Shown here: positions 41,544 to 51,812 of the stretch, one piece after another
Numbering within the stretch: the stretch's first letter is position 1
Layout of the letters: every line of letters starts with the position of its first letter
From: an uncultured Bacilli bacterium
GTDB taxonomy: Bacteria > Bacillota_I > Bacilli_A > RF39 > UBA660
NCBI GenBank assembly: GCA_947627675.1
Contig: CANQWY010000004.1
Span: forward strand, 1 to 59,056
Reading direction: 5' to 3'
Length of the DNA stretch: 59,056 bases
Program-made: the position numbers and the translations under genes
The notes under the pieces: generated by a model
What the model saw: the letters and a program-made list of their open reading frames with translations, nothing else
What the model was told of the DNA's origin: nothing
The model's database searches: none

Positions 41544-42978
41544 ACTTTTTTATTATGTAAATACTAGGTATAATTAATAAAAATAACATTATAAAAGAGT
41601 TACTTTCCATAATACCAGTATCAGGTATCTCTATTTTATAATTATATAGTTTATAATAATAATCATTATCATCATCTTCATTTATATTTATTTCAAAATC
41701 ATCAACTTTTGTATAACCTTCAATAGTATTTTGCTGCTTTACTGTATATTTTCCATATGGTAAAATTATTTTAGCATTTCCAAATTCATCAGTAGTTATT
41801 GTTTTAACTAATTTACCATTACTATCAAAAATGTCAAAATTTATATTAGCTTCATTTTCTGTATTACCTTCTTCACCATACTCTTTATGTATTGTTACTT
41901 CTTTTTCAATGACTTTGTTAGTTAATGTAATATATATATTTTTAGTATTAGAATTTATTTGAAATGTTACTTTTTCATTATTTAAAGTATAACCTTCACC
42001 AGGTTTTATTTCCTTTAAATAATAATTTCCATAACTTAAATTTTCTAATTTAGCACTTGATAAATCATTAATAGTTAGTTCTTGTAATAAATTATCCTTT
42101 TCATCATATAATCCATAAATTGCTCCAATTAACTTGGCTTCTCCCCTTGGTGTAGTACTATAATTATCACTATCTAATTTTGTTATAAAAACAGAATTTT
42201 TTGTTCCTTCTACTATTATTTCTAATCTCTTTTCACCTATACTACCCTTAGTCATTAAATTCTGACTATTATCATTATAATAGAATAAAGCAGCTGAATT
42301 TTCATTTTCAAGTTTTCTAGTCAATATAATAGAAGTTTCGCCTTCTTTAATATTTTTAAATATTAATTTATTATCTTCAATTTTTATATCATTTCCTTTA
42401 GTATCTTGTATAGTATAATTATTTAATACATTATTTTTATCTGTTAATACTACTGTACTATTAACAACATTAATAGTTCTATAATTAATATTTGGTAAAA
42501 TATCAAAATTATCTGCTAAATTATTTATTTCTCTCATTTCGTCTTGATACATTTCTACTCTTGCACCATTAAGAGTATTTGTAAAGTAAAAATCTTTATT
42601 TGGTTCTACTAAACGCCAAATCATTAATTGTGTAATAGCATACCATTTAGGATCAGTATGATTATTATATCCATATCCGTAATGAGCAAGTAGAGTCATC
42701 CTATGCCATGTATTTGTATTTATATTTTTACCATAATTTAATTGCTGATAATTAGTAGTTGCCTGAAAGGTTGCAAACGGTTCTATACAATAAGCTTCTT
42801 TATTATCTGATGATCTTCTAAAAAATCTAGCTTTTTGATAATTGGCAGTAGCACCATTTACACTTTTTGTATATATATTATCAATATATTCTGCTTCATA
42901 GAAAGATTCAGCATTTACATCTATACTATTAAATCCAATAAATAGTATTGTCAACAAGAAAATAATAATTTTTTTCAT
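41521..42978 (-). CDS. thioester-domain surface adhesin with Cna-B/SpaA-like repeats and IPDTG sorting signal
   Basis: AYCIEP + AITQLMIWR (Cys-Gln thioester motif), two SpaA-like domains, C-terminal IPDTGIMESNSFIMLFLLIIPSIYIIKKYGK; start 42978 after GGAGGAATTA. Confidence 0.9.
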   Translation of the reverse strand: MKKIIIFLLTILFIGFNSIDVNAESFYEAEYIDNIYTKSVNGATANYQKARFFRRSSDNKEAYCIEPFATFQATTNYQQLNYGKNINTNTWHRMTLLAHYGYGYNNHTDPKWYAITQLMIWRLVEPNKDFYFTNTLNGARVEMYQDEMREINNLADNFDILPNINYRTINVVNSTVVLTDKNNVLNNYTIQDTKGNDIKIEDNKLIFKNIKEGETSIILTRKLENENSAALFYYNDNSQNLMTKGSIGEKRLEIIVEGTKNSVFITKLDSDNYSTTPRGEAKLIGAIYGLYDEKDNLLQELTINDLSSAKLENLSYGNYYLKEIKPGEGYTLNNEKVTFQINSNTKNIYITLTNKVIEKEVTIHKEYGEEGNTENEANINFDIFDSNGKLVKTITTDEFGNAKIILPYGKYTVKQQNTIEGYTKVDDFEININEDDDNDYYYKLYNYKIEIPDTGIMESNSFIMLFLLIIPSIYIIKKYGKLKTN

Positions 42979-43166
42979 TATAATTCCTCCTTTTTCAAAA
43001 AATTTTCTTTGACGGGCATTATAATAATCTAATAAATCTTGATTTGCAAATGACAATTTTGTTAAATTAGTGTTAAAATTGTCTCTAATGTTATATAATT
43101 AATCTAGGGAATTTATTAAATTCACTAGAAAAATAGTTAAAAATAGACAAAATTGAGGTGATATAA

Positions 43167-44789
43167 ATGACAGATATAGAAATCGCTAGAAAAGTATTAA
43201 TGGACGATATAGAAGATATATCCAAAAGATTGGGAATTGATGATGAAAATCTTATCTTATATGGGAGGTATAAAGCAAAAATTGATATGGTTCTTAATGG
43301 AGAAAAAAAGAAAAGTAAATTAATATTAGTTACTTCTATTAATCCAACTATTTATGGTGAAGGTAAAACAACAGTTAGTATAGGAATTGCAGATGGCTTA
43401 AAAAAGTTAGGTAAAAATGCTGTATTAGCTCTTAGAGAACCATCTATGGGGCCTGTCTTTGGAGTTAAAGGTGGTGCAACAGGTGGCGGTTATAGTCAAG
43501 TTGTTCCAATGGAAGATATAAATCTTTCCTTTACAGGTGATTTTGCTGCTATTGAAAATGCAAATAACTTATTATGTGCTGCTATTGACAATCATATAAT
43601 AAATGGGAATTCTTTAGGATTTAATAGAATTACTTTTAGTCGCTGTTTAGATGTAAATGATAAAAGTTTAAGAGATGTTACAACTCTTGTTAGTAAAACA
43701 AATTTTGATATTACTGCTGCTAGTGAAATAATGGCTCTATTTTGTCTAAGTAAAAATATAGATGATCTTAAAACAAAATTAGGCAATATTGTTGTTGGTT
43801 ATGATATAAATGAAAATGAAATTTATGCTAGAGACTTGAAAATAGAAGGAGCTATGACAGTTTTATTAAAAGATGCTTTTAAACCAAATTTAGTTCAAAC
43901 GCTTGAGCATACTCCAGCGCTTATTCATGGTGGCCCTTTTGCTAATATCGCTCACGGATGTAATTCAATAATTGCAACAAATACGGCGTTAACTTATGGA
44001 GACTATGTAGTAACTGAAGCAGGATTTGGCTCAGATTTAGGGGCTGAGAAATTTTTTGATATAAAATGTAGGGCAAATAATATGAAACCAGACTGTGTTG
44101 TTATTGTTGCTACTATTAAAGCTCTAAAACATAATGCTTCTGTTCCTCCTGAAAAAATATCCACAGAAAATGTGGAAAAAGTTAGAGAGGGATTAAGTAA
44201 TTTAGAAATACATATTGAAAATATGTTTAAATATAATTCTAATGTAGTAGTGTGCTTAAATAGATATGATACTGATACTGATGATGAGGTTAATGTAGTT
44301 AAAGAATTTTGTTCTTCATTAAATGTCCCATTTGAGGAGTCTACAGCATATTCAGATGGAGGAGATGGAGCAATAAAACTAGGTCAGCTTATTTTAAATG
44401 TACTAGAAAAAGATAATCAATTTAATCTGTTATATGATGATAATAATACTATATTTGAGAAAATAGAAAAAATAAGTCATGAAATATATCGCTCTTGTGA
44501 GGTAGTATATACTGAAGAAGCTAGAAAGAAAATAAATTCTTTACAAAATAAAGGTTTTGGTAAATTACCAATTTGTATTGCTAAAACACAATATTCTATT
44601 TCGGATGATAGTAAGAAATTAGGTGCTCCTATTTTAAATACTTTACATGTTAGAGATGTTAAATTATATAATGGAGCCGGATTTATTACGGTTATTACTG
44701 GTAATATTATGACTATGCCAGGACTTTCTAAAACACCAAATTATGAAAAAATTGATTATATAAACGGTAAGATTATAGGATTATCATAA
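43167..44789 (+). CDS. fhs: formate--tetrahydrofolate ligase
   Basis: TSINPTIYGEGKTTVSIG, REPSMGPVFGVKGGATGGGYSQVVPMEDINLSFTGDFAAI. Confidence 0.98.
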   Translation: MTDIEIARKVLMDDIEDISKRLGIDDENLILYGRYKAKIDMVLNGEKKKSKLILVTSINPTIYGEGKTTVSIGIADGLKKLGKNAVLALREPSMGPVFGVKGGATGGGYSQVVPMEDINLSFTGDFAAIENANNLLCAAIDNHIINGNSLGFNRITFSRCLDVNDKSLRDVTTLVSKTNFDITAASEIMALFCLSKNIDDLKTKLGNIVVGYDINENEIYARDLKIEGAMTVLLKDAFKPNLVQTLEHTPALIHGGPFANIAHGCNSIIATNTALTYGDYVVTEAGFGSDLGAEKFFDIKCRANNMKPDCVVIVATIKALKHNASVPPEKISTENVEKVREGLSNLEIHIENMFKYNSNVVVCLNRYDTDTDDEVNVVKEFCSSLNVPFEESTAYSDGGDGAIKLGQLILNVLEKDNQFNLLYDDNNTIFEKIEKISHEIYRSCEVVYTEEARKKINSLQNKGFGKLPICIAKTQYSISDDSKKLGAPILNTLHVRDVKLYNGAGFITVITGNIMTMPGLSKTPNYEKIDYINGKIIGLS

Positions 44790-44855
44790 TATAATTAATA
44801 TGAGATTTTAGATTTAACTAAGGTCTCTTTTCTTTTATAATTGACCACAAAAAAA

Positions 44856-44885
44856 CTATGATTTTTACAGAATCATAGAAATTTT
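44856..44885. terminator. bidirectional terminator
   Basis: CTATGATT-tttacag-AATCATAG with flanking A and T runs. Confidence 0.7.
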
Positions 44886-45693
44886 ATTCATTATTTTGAT
44901 TTTCATTATTCGAAGATGAAGGATTATTTTCATTTTCATTTGAAGTATTTTGATTAGTTTGTTCTGGTGGTGTTGTTGGAGTTTGCTCAGTACTTTCATT
45001 ATTATTAGTACTGTTATTTTGCTCATTATTTTCAGGTTCTTCTTTAATTATAACCTGTGGTTGAGATTCAAATACTGTAATTGTTCCTGTATATGTTTTA
45101 TCTTTATATTTAACAGTATATTGGTAAGTACCAGCTAAATTAATATTAACTTTACTGGTATCAATTATTATTCTATCTTTAGCATCTTCAGGTATATCTT
45201 CTACAATATAATCATTTAAATTTTTAGGAAGAGAAGATCCTTTTTCAATATTTATATTTTTTAAAGTCATATTATCAATTGCAGGTAATTCTTTGTCTTT
45301 TACTGTTACATTTCCATTATATTTCTTATCTTTATATGTTATTGTATATGTATATGTACCTATTTCTGTTACGTTAACTAGGGATGTATCCAATTTAAAT
45401 TTTTTTAATATTTTTTCATCGATTTCTTCTAAATTTTCTATATAATCTTTTATATCTACACTTATCGGTACATTTACTTCTACTTCTATATCTTTAAGTT
45501 TTGGGATATTAGTTTTTTTCTTAGCAATTCTTTTTTCTATTACTTTTATTTTAACGTTTCTATTAGGTTTAAATTCCATTTTATTTAAAACTGCTCCACT
45601 TGTTAAAGATATAATACCAGAAATTGCTAGAGACATTATTAATATATTATTTCCTATTTTATTTTTATTTATTTTTATTCTTTTTATTTTCAT
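44884..45693 (-). CDS. secreted/membrane-anchored protein with two bacterial-Ig-like repeats and Q/N/E-rich tail
   Basis: repeat YTYTITYKDKKYNGNVTVKD / YQYTVKYKDKTYTGTITVFE. Confidence 0.6.
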   Translation of the reverse strand: MKIKRIKINKNKIGNNILIMSLAISGIISLTSGAVLNKMEFKPNRNVKIKVIEKRIAKKKTNIPKLKDIEVEVNVPISVDIKDYIENLEEIDEKILKKFKLDTSLVNVTEIGTYTYTITYKDKKYNGNVTVKDKELPAIDNMTLKNINIEKGSSLPKNLNDYIVEDIPEDAKDRIIIDTSKVNINLAGTYQYTVKYKDKTYTGTITVFESQPQVIIKEEPENNEQNNSTNNNESTEQTPTTPPEQTNQNTSNENENNPSSSNNENQNNE

Positions 45694-45815
45694 AGGTAAA
45701 CCTCACATCTTTTATCTTTATATTACATTATAGTATAAAAGATGCTAATTCTCAACATATTTTTTAAATTATATTGAATTTATTTTTGTTTTAACATATA
45801 ATTCTAATAGAGGAA

Positions 45816-46241
45816 GTGGTATTGTTGAGTTTTTGTTGGCTTGCTATATTTATAGTTTTACTATTATTAGAAATTTGTACAGTTAATCTTGTTTCTATTT
45901 GGTTTGCCGTTGGTGCTTTCGCGACATTTTTTATCTCAATGTTCACTAATAATATAATCATTCAGCTTATTAGTTTTTTAGTTATAAGTTGTGTTGTATT
46001 ATTTGTTACAAAGCCAATTGCTAAAAAAATCAAGGTAAAAAATATTATGACTAATCTAGATAGAGTAGTTGGAATGGACGCGGTTGTTACACAAGATATA
46101 TCTAAATTTAAGCTTGGCGAAGTAAAAGTTGATGGTAAAACTTGGAGTGCCAAAGGTGATGAGACTATATTAAAGGATTCTATTGTTGAAGTTTTGAAAA
46201 TAGATGGTGTTAAACTCGTTGTCAGAAAGAAGGAGAGTTAG
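45816..46241 (+). CDS. NfeD family protein
   Basis: VSIWFAVGAFATFFISM, VGMDAVVTQDI...GEVKVDGKTWSAKGDE. Confidence 0.88.
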   Translation: MVLLSFCWLAIFIVLLLLEICTVNLVSIWFAVGAFATFFISMFTNNIIIQLISFLVISCVVLFVTKPIAKKIKVKNIMTNLDRVVGMDAVVTQDISKFKLGEVKVDGKTWSAKGDETILKDSIVEVLKIDGVKLVVRKKES

Positions 46242-46243
46242 AA

Positions 46244-47134
46244 ATGTCAGTTTTTATTATTATTTTAATTATTATTTTGCTTATTGCTAGTGGAATTAAG
46301 ATTGTATCTCAATCAAAAGCTGTTGTCATTGAAAGATTAGGTGCTTATGATAGAACAATGACAACTGGATTAAATTATAAAATGCCTATTATTGATAAGG
46401 TTGCAAATGTAGTTTCTTTAAAGGAGATTGCGAGGGATTTTCCGCCTCAATCAGTTATTACAAAAGATAATGTAACTATGCAAATTGATACAGTTGTCTA
46501 TTATCAAATTACTGATCCTAAATTATATACCTATGGAATTGAAAATCCAGTTAGTGCGATTGAAAATTTGACTGCAACTACACTTAGAAATATAATTGGT
46601 GAATTAGAATTAGATGAAACTCTAACATCAAGAGAAACTATTAATACTAAAATGAGATCTGTTTTAGATGAAGCTACTGATTCTTGGGGAATTAAAGTTA
46701 ATAGAGTTGAAGTCAAAAATATTTTACCACCTAGAGATATTCAAGATACAATGGAAAAACAAATGAGAGCTGAAAGGGAAAGAAGAGAAGCAATTCTGAA
46801 AGCAGAAGGAGAGAAAAAAGCTGCTATCTTGCTTGCTGAAGGAGAAAAAGAAAGTACAATTTTAAGAGCTGATGCCAAAAAAGAAGCTTCAATTAGGGAA
46901 GCTGAAGGTAAAGCAGAGGCAATTTTGAAAGTAAAAGAAGCAGAAGCAAAGGGACTTGAATTAATAAAATCTGTAGAACTAGATGAAGCTACTTTGAAAC
47001 TTAAAAGTTATGATGCAATGGTAGAAGTAAGCAAAGGAGAAGCTACTAAAATAATTATTCCTAGTGAATTACAAAATTTAGTAACTGCAACAACAACTAT
47101 AAAAGAAGTTTTAACGGACAAGAAAAATAAATAA
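46244..47134 (+). CDS. SPFH/band 7 stomatin-like protein
   Basis: VVIERLGAYDRTMTTGLNYKMPIIDKV, MQIDTVVYYQITDP, EGEKKAAILLAEGEKE. Confidence 0.96.
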   Translation: MSVFIIILIIILLIASGIKIVSQSKAVVIERLGAYDRTMTTGLNYKMPIIDKVANVVSLKEIARDFPPQSVITKDNVTMQIDTVVYYQITDPKLYTYGIENPVSAIENLTATTLRNIIGELELDETLTSRETINTKMRSVLDEATDSWGIKVNRVEVKNILPPRDIQDTMEKQMRAERERREAILKAEGEKKAAILLAEGEKESTILRADAKKEASIREAEGKAEAILKVKEAEAKGLELIKSVELDEATLKLKSYDAMVEVSKGEATKIIIPSELQNLVTATTTIKEVLTDKKNK

Positions 47135-47139
47135 TTGCC

Positions 47140-47169
47140 AAAAATCACTAGTTACCTAGTGGTTTTAAT
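47140..47169. terminator. terminator hairpin
   Basis: AAAATCACTAG-ttac-CTAGTGGTTTT. Confidence 0.7.
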
Positions 47170-47195
47170 TTTCTGAAATTTGGGTCTATCATTTT

Positions 47196-47627
47196 TTAGT
47201 TTATTCTAATATCTTTATATATTTCCAATATACTATCATAATTCATAGAAGCATTGGCTGGCGATGGGCTAGGTAAATATATTGCTTCTATCTTAGTTTT
47301 ATTATATATAAATTTATTATATAAATAGTAAGCCTTTTTTCCGGTTGTATATATTTTTTCTATTTTAGTTTTATTTATTAAACTTTTTATATTATTTGGC
47401 TTAACATTTTTTATTGAGGAATCACTTGAATTTTTAATTGTGCAGCTTTTTATTACATCCCAAAGAGCAATATTATGTTTTAATAAGAAAGTTATTTTTT
47501 CATCTACAGTTAAAGGTACTTTTTCATTATATACATCACTTAATAGGTGCCAGAATTTATTTTGTTTATGTGCATAATAAAAATTTTCTTCTCTTGATTT
47601 AATACTTGGAACACTTCCTAGTATCAA
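47196..47627 (-). CDS. DNA-deoxyinosine glycosylase-like (UDG superfamily); start uncertain
   Basis: ILGSVPSIKSREENFYYAHKQNKFW; homologous-looking frame extends upstream (RVIHKINPVYDENSKIL) without ATG. Confidence 0.8.
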   Translation of the reverse strand: MILGSVPSIKSREENFYYAHKQNKFWHLLSDVYNEKVPLTVDEKITFLLKHNIALWDVIKSCTIKNSSDSSIKNVKPNNIKSLINKTKIEKIYTTGKKAYYLYNKFIYNKTKIEAIYLPSPSPANASMNYDSILEIYKDIRIN

Positions 47628-47668
47628 TATTTTTGAATTTTCATCATAAACGGGATTTATTTTATGAA

Positions 47669-48607
47669 TTACTCTAGTTTCTTTCCTTGATATGTATTTC
47701 GTATTACCATCTCCTTATCAATGTCGTCGAGTACCTGAAATTTTTTAGTCAACCAAAATGGTTCAATTAAGTCTTCTATTTTAGGATCTCCTGTTATCCT
47801 ATTTATGACAATTTCCTCTCTTAACAATTCTAATTGATCTATAACAATATCAATATATTCTTCTTTCGTTAAGATATGAAATTTGTTTTTTTCATACATT
47901 TTTTCTAATTTTGTTCCTTTTAATATGCTAAGCATGTGTATTTTTATACCTTGAATATCTAGTTGATTTAAATATTTTATAGTATCTAACATATCTATTT
48001 TTGTCTCGTAAGGCAGACCATTTATAATATGCACAACTACATTAATATTTTTAGCCCTAAGTTTTTTTACCATAGTTTCAAAATTTTCCAAGGTATGGCA
48101 TCTATTTATTAGAATTGAAGTTTTCTCATGAATTGTTTGCAGACCTAATTCTATTGTTAGATAGGTTCTCTTATTTAAATCTGCTAAATATTCTAAGCAG
48201 TCTTCTGTAATTGAATCACTTCTTGTTGCAATATTTATTCCTACTACGTTATCAAATTTTAAAACCTTTTCATACATAGATTTTAATTTTTCTAAGGGAG
48301 CATAAGTATTTGTTCTAGCCTGGAAGTAAGCAATGTATTTGGCATTTGGCCATTTTTTATGGAGCACATTTTTTACATTTTCAAATTGCTTTTCTAAGCT
48401 TTCATTAATATCTCCTGCATATTCACCACTTCCTGTTTTAGAACAGTATATACATCCTCCAGTACCAACTGATCCATCTATATTAGGACAACTCAAGCCA
48501 GCATTTAGGCTGACCTTAAATATTTTACATCCAAATTTATTTTTATAAAAGTAATTAAGAGTATGATATCTTTTATTATCTAGGGAATATCTAAAGGGAT
48601 TGTTCAT
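47669..48607 (-). CDS. TIGR01212-type radical SAM protein (YtqA-like)
   Basis: NAGLSCPNIDGSVGTGGCIYCSKTGSGEYAG, YFQARTNTYAPLEKLK, HIINGLPYET. Confidence 0.93.
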   Translation of the reverse strand: MNNPFRYSLDNKRYHTLNYFYKNKFGCKIFKVSLNAGLSCPNIDGSVGTGGCIYCSKTGSGEYAGDINESLEKQFENVKNVLHKKWPNAKYIAYFQARTNTYAPLEKLKSMYEKVLKFDNVVGINIATRSDSITEDCLEYLADLNKRTYLTIELGLQTIHEKTSILINRCHTLENFETMVKKLRAKNINVVVHIINGLPYETKIDMLDTIKYLNQLDIQGIKIHMLSILKGTKLEKMYEKNKFHILTKEEYIDIVIDQLELLREEIVINRITGDPKIEDLIEPFWLTKKFQVLDDIDKEMVIRNTYQGKKLE

Positions 48608-48681
48608 TTATTCCACCTCAATTTCTTTTACTAGTATATCATATTTATGTTATAATTGTTATAGTAATACTTGGAGGATGT

Positions 48682-49812
48682 ATGAAGAAGAAAGTTAGAT
48701 TAAAAAAAGGTGCAAGAATTTTAGTTTCTATATTTATAATTATTATAGTAATTGTTGTTGTATTGTTTTTATTCTATTTATATTTGGAATCTAAATTAAA
48801 TAAAATAGGATATAGTGATACAGCAAGTTATAATATAATTAAAACTTTAAAGTTTTCTTATGTTGAAAACTATCCAAATAATAAAACTTTAAATGCTGCT
48901 TTTGAGAGCAATAATTATAAGGAGGATAATTTAGAGCATTATAGAAATATTACTTACGTAAAACAAAAAAATTTAATAAAGAATATTAATTTATTATTGA
49001 AAAAAGGATATAGTGATAGAGAAATTTCTATGATTGTTACTCATGGTGATGATAATAGTGTATCATTATTTGCCAAAAGAGAAGAAATAAAATATTTAGA
49101 AGAATTTTTATCTTATGATTTTGCTCGTCTTGAAAATTATGATAGATATCTTGCTTATATGGATGAATATGGTGATGATGAGGAAACTACTATTATTAAA
49201 GTTAATTTAGATTTAGACAAGGAAGACTATAAAGATCCGGTTGTTGTTAATGATTATAGTAAAACAGTTCTTGCAAATAAGCACCATTATTTAGGTGATA
49301 AATATATTCCTAAAAATTTAATTAAAGTTCCTTCTAGTTATACGATAAGTGGTGATGATGAGGTTAAAGGAGTAAATGAAGCAGTATCCAGTGCAATTAC
49401 AATGATAAAAGCTGCCAAAAAAGAAGGCCTTAATTTGCTTATTAATTCTGGATATCGTAGTTATAGTGAACAAGAAGAGGTTTACAATACTTATTTAAAT
49501 CTTTATGGTAAGGATTACTGTTTAAAATATGTTTCGCTTCCTGGATATTCAGAGCATCAGACTGGTTATTCATTTGATTTTGCAAGTGGAAATAGTAATA
49601 TTTTTGCCAAGTCAGAAGAATATAAATGGATGATAAAAAATTCTTATAAATATGGTTTTGTATATAGATATTTAAAGAGTAAAGAAGAAATAACAGGAAT
49701 AAGTCATGAGGCTTGGCATTTTAGATATGTTGGTAAAGATATTGCTAAAGTTATGGATGTCAATGAATTATCTTATGAAGAGTATTATGCAATGTACATA
49801 GATAAAAGATAA
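48682..49812 (+). CDS. VanY-type D-Ala-D-Ala carboxypeptidase
   Basis: NSGYRSYSEQEEVYN, PGYSEHQTGYSFDF, HEAWHFRYVG. Confidence 0.94.
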   Translation: MKKKVRLKKGARILVSIFIIIIVIVVVLFLFYLYLESKLNKIGYSDTASYNIIKTLKFSYVENYPNNKTLNAAFESNNYKEDNLEHYRNITYVKQKNLIKNINLLLKKGYSDREISMIVTHGDDNSVSLFAKREEIKYLEEFLSYDFARLENYDRYLAYMDEYGDDEETTIIKVNLDLDKEDYKDPVVVNDYSKTVLANKHHYLGDKYIPKNLIKVPSSYTISGDDEVKGVNEAVSSAITMIKAAKKEGLNLLINSGYRSYSEQEEVYNTYLNLYGKDYCLKYVSLPGYSEHQTGYSFDFASGNSNIFAKSEEYKWMIKNSYKYGFVYRYLKSKEEITGISHEAWHFRYVGKDIAKVMDVNELSYEEYYAMYIDKR

Positions 49813-49818
49813 GTATTT

Positions 49819-49848
49819 TGAAGAGTACTTGCATGACTCTTTTTTTTG
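49819..49848 (+). terminator. hairpin terminator
   Basis: AAGAGTacttgcatgACTCTT + T run. Confidence 0.6.
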
Positions 49849-49886
49849 TTTTATAATTTAAATATAAAAATAGAAGGAGAAAGAAA

Positions 49887-51534
49887 ATGAAAAAAGAAAA
49901 AAAGATATTGTTAGTAATACCCCTAATACTAACAATAGTTCTAATGGGGGGGGGTTACTTACGCCAAATATAGTAAGAGTATAGAGACTAAAAAGGAAAT
50001 AACAATAAAAACAGGTACAAGATACATAGGAATATATGGAGTAAATAAAGAAAATATAGAACTAGGACAAACATATACATTTACAATAGAAAACAGAGGA
50101 ATAGAAGATGCAAGTTATAGACTGTATATTGAAGATATAGAAAATGTTAATATAAGTTATAGTTACACAAAAAGCGGAATAACAACAACAGGGACGTTAG
50201 CAAGTAAAACAATAGATGAAGCCAATTTAAAAGTAGGAGAAAAAATAACTATAACAATAACATTTACAGGAAGTGGAAGTTATAAAGGAAAACTAAAAGT
50301 AGAAACAAAAGATTATTATAACAATGAGCCAAATGCTCCAGAGTTAGTAGGAGATATGATTCCAGTAACATATAATGGAACAAACTGGGTAAAAGCAGAT
50401 ACAGTAAATAATAACTGGTATGATTATAATAGAGGAGTCTGGGCGAATGCTGTAACGATAAAAGATGCAACTAAGAGAACAACATACAAAAATGCAGCAG
50501 CAGGAACAACTATAGATTTAAATTATGTAAATTTAATGTTAGTATGGATCCCAAGGTATAGTTATACACTAAGAGATAAATATGGCTATCAAATAGAAGG
50601 AGCCTCAACCCCAAGTCAAGCAACCCCTGGAGCGTTTGATATCAAATTTGTAGATACAAACACAACCGAAATGGGAAGCGGAAAATACACAGGAACAACG
50701 CCAACAGGCTATTTTACACCCTCATCATTTTGTTGGGGCAACAGTTGTGATGTAGAGTCAACAAGAAGTGATTCAGGAAATATAGAGTTACCTGGAATCT
50801 GGATAAGTAAGTTTGAACTAACAGGAACAATAAATGCAATAACATCAGTTCCTAATGCAGTGGGTATCGTTACTCAAAGTCATTCATCGTATTTCAATAA
50901 TATAAAAACACAGATAAATGGAAGTAGTGGAACAACAAACTATGGTTTAAGTGGAACGAGTTATGATACTCACATGATAAAGAATACAGAATGGGGAGCC
51001 ATGGCATACTTAAGTCAAAGTAAATATGGAAAATATGGTAATTCAAAATATACAAATGCTAATAAAGAGATTTATATAAATAATAATGTTAATTATATAA
51101 CAGGCTGTAGTGGAGGAAGCCCAAGTGCTAGTCAAAGTTCTAGTTGCCAATATACTTATAATATAGAAACAAATGGAACTGGGGCCTCAACTACAGGAAC
51201 AATATATGGAATATATGGTACGTCAGGTGGGATTTGGGATTGTGTCATGGGAAACTTAAATAATATTGTATCTCAGTCAGGTTTTAGTACTAGTACTATG
51301 CCAGAAGCAAAATACTATAATAAATATACAGGAACATTGGGAATCAAAGGCGATGCAACAAATGCCGATGGCACAGTAGACTTTTATGGAGATAGTTCCA
51401 GTAATGCAGGATCTTGGTTTTATCGTGGTCATGGTCCTATTAATGCTATTGCATCTGGGATATTTGCATTAACTACAAATAATGGTGCCGCTAACTCTGG
51501 ACGTGGTTCACGCCTAGTTCTTTCTGTTTGGTAG
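49887..51534 (+). CDS. surface-protein paralogue, currently out of frame at a 9-G tract (candidate phase-variable gene)
   Basis: ATG at 49887 after gaaggag; with 8 Gs reads MKKEKKILLVIPLILTIVLMGGVTYAKYSKSIETKKEITIK...SVW*; with the 9 Gs present stops at TAG near 49972. Confidence 0.8.
49946..49954 (+). repeat. G9 homopolymer tract within coding sequence
   Basis: ctaatGGGGGGGGGttacttacg; longest G run noticed in window. Confidence 0.95.
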
Positions 51535-51812
51535 AATCTCTTTTATATAAAAATATAAGAAATTTAATTTTTTGCTAAATACATATCACCAATAAAGATT
51601 AGTATTATATTTTTATGGAGATTTAGCATATCATATAATTTATATAAATCTTTGAATAAATAAAAATAAATTTGATAGTTTTGGACTACAATTGCTATTT
51701 TTAACAATATTTATTGTAACTAAATATTAAAGTAATTTTCTATTTATATTGAATATAAAAATTTATTTTCGTATAATATAATTAATATTTATAAATTTTG
51801 GGGAGGTTCTTT

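Noticed and set aside
43103-43129. Hairpin TCTAGGGAATTTATTAAATTCACTAGA upstream of fhs as a THF riboswitch
   Set aside because: No THF riboswitch consensus; more likely an operator or chance palindrome between divergent genes
28057-51534. A complete DGR in the window
   Set aside because: No reverse transcriptase ORF (no YxDD-type RT) and no template repeat recognised; only target-like C-termini are present
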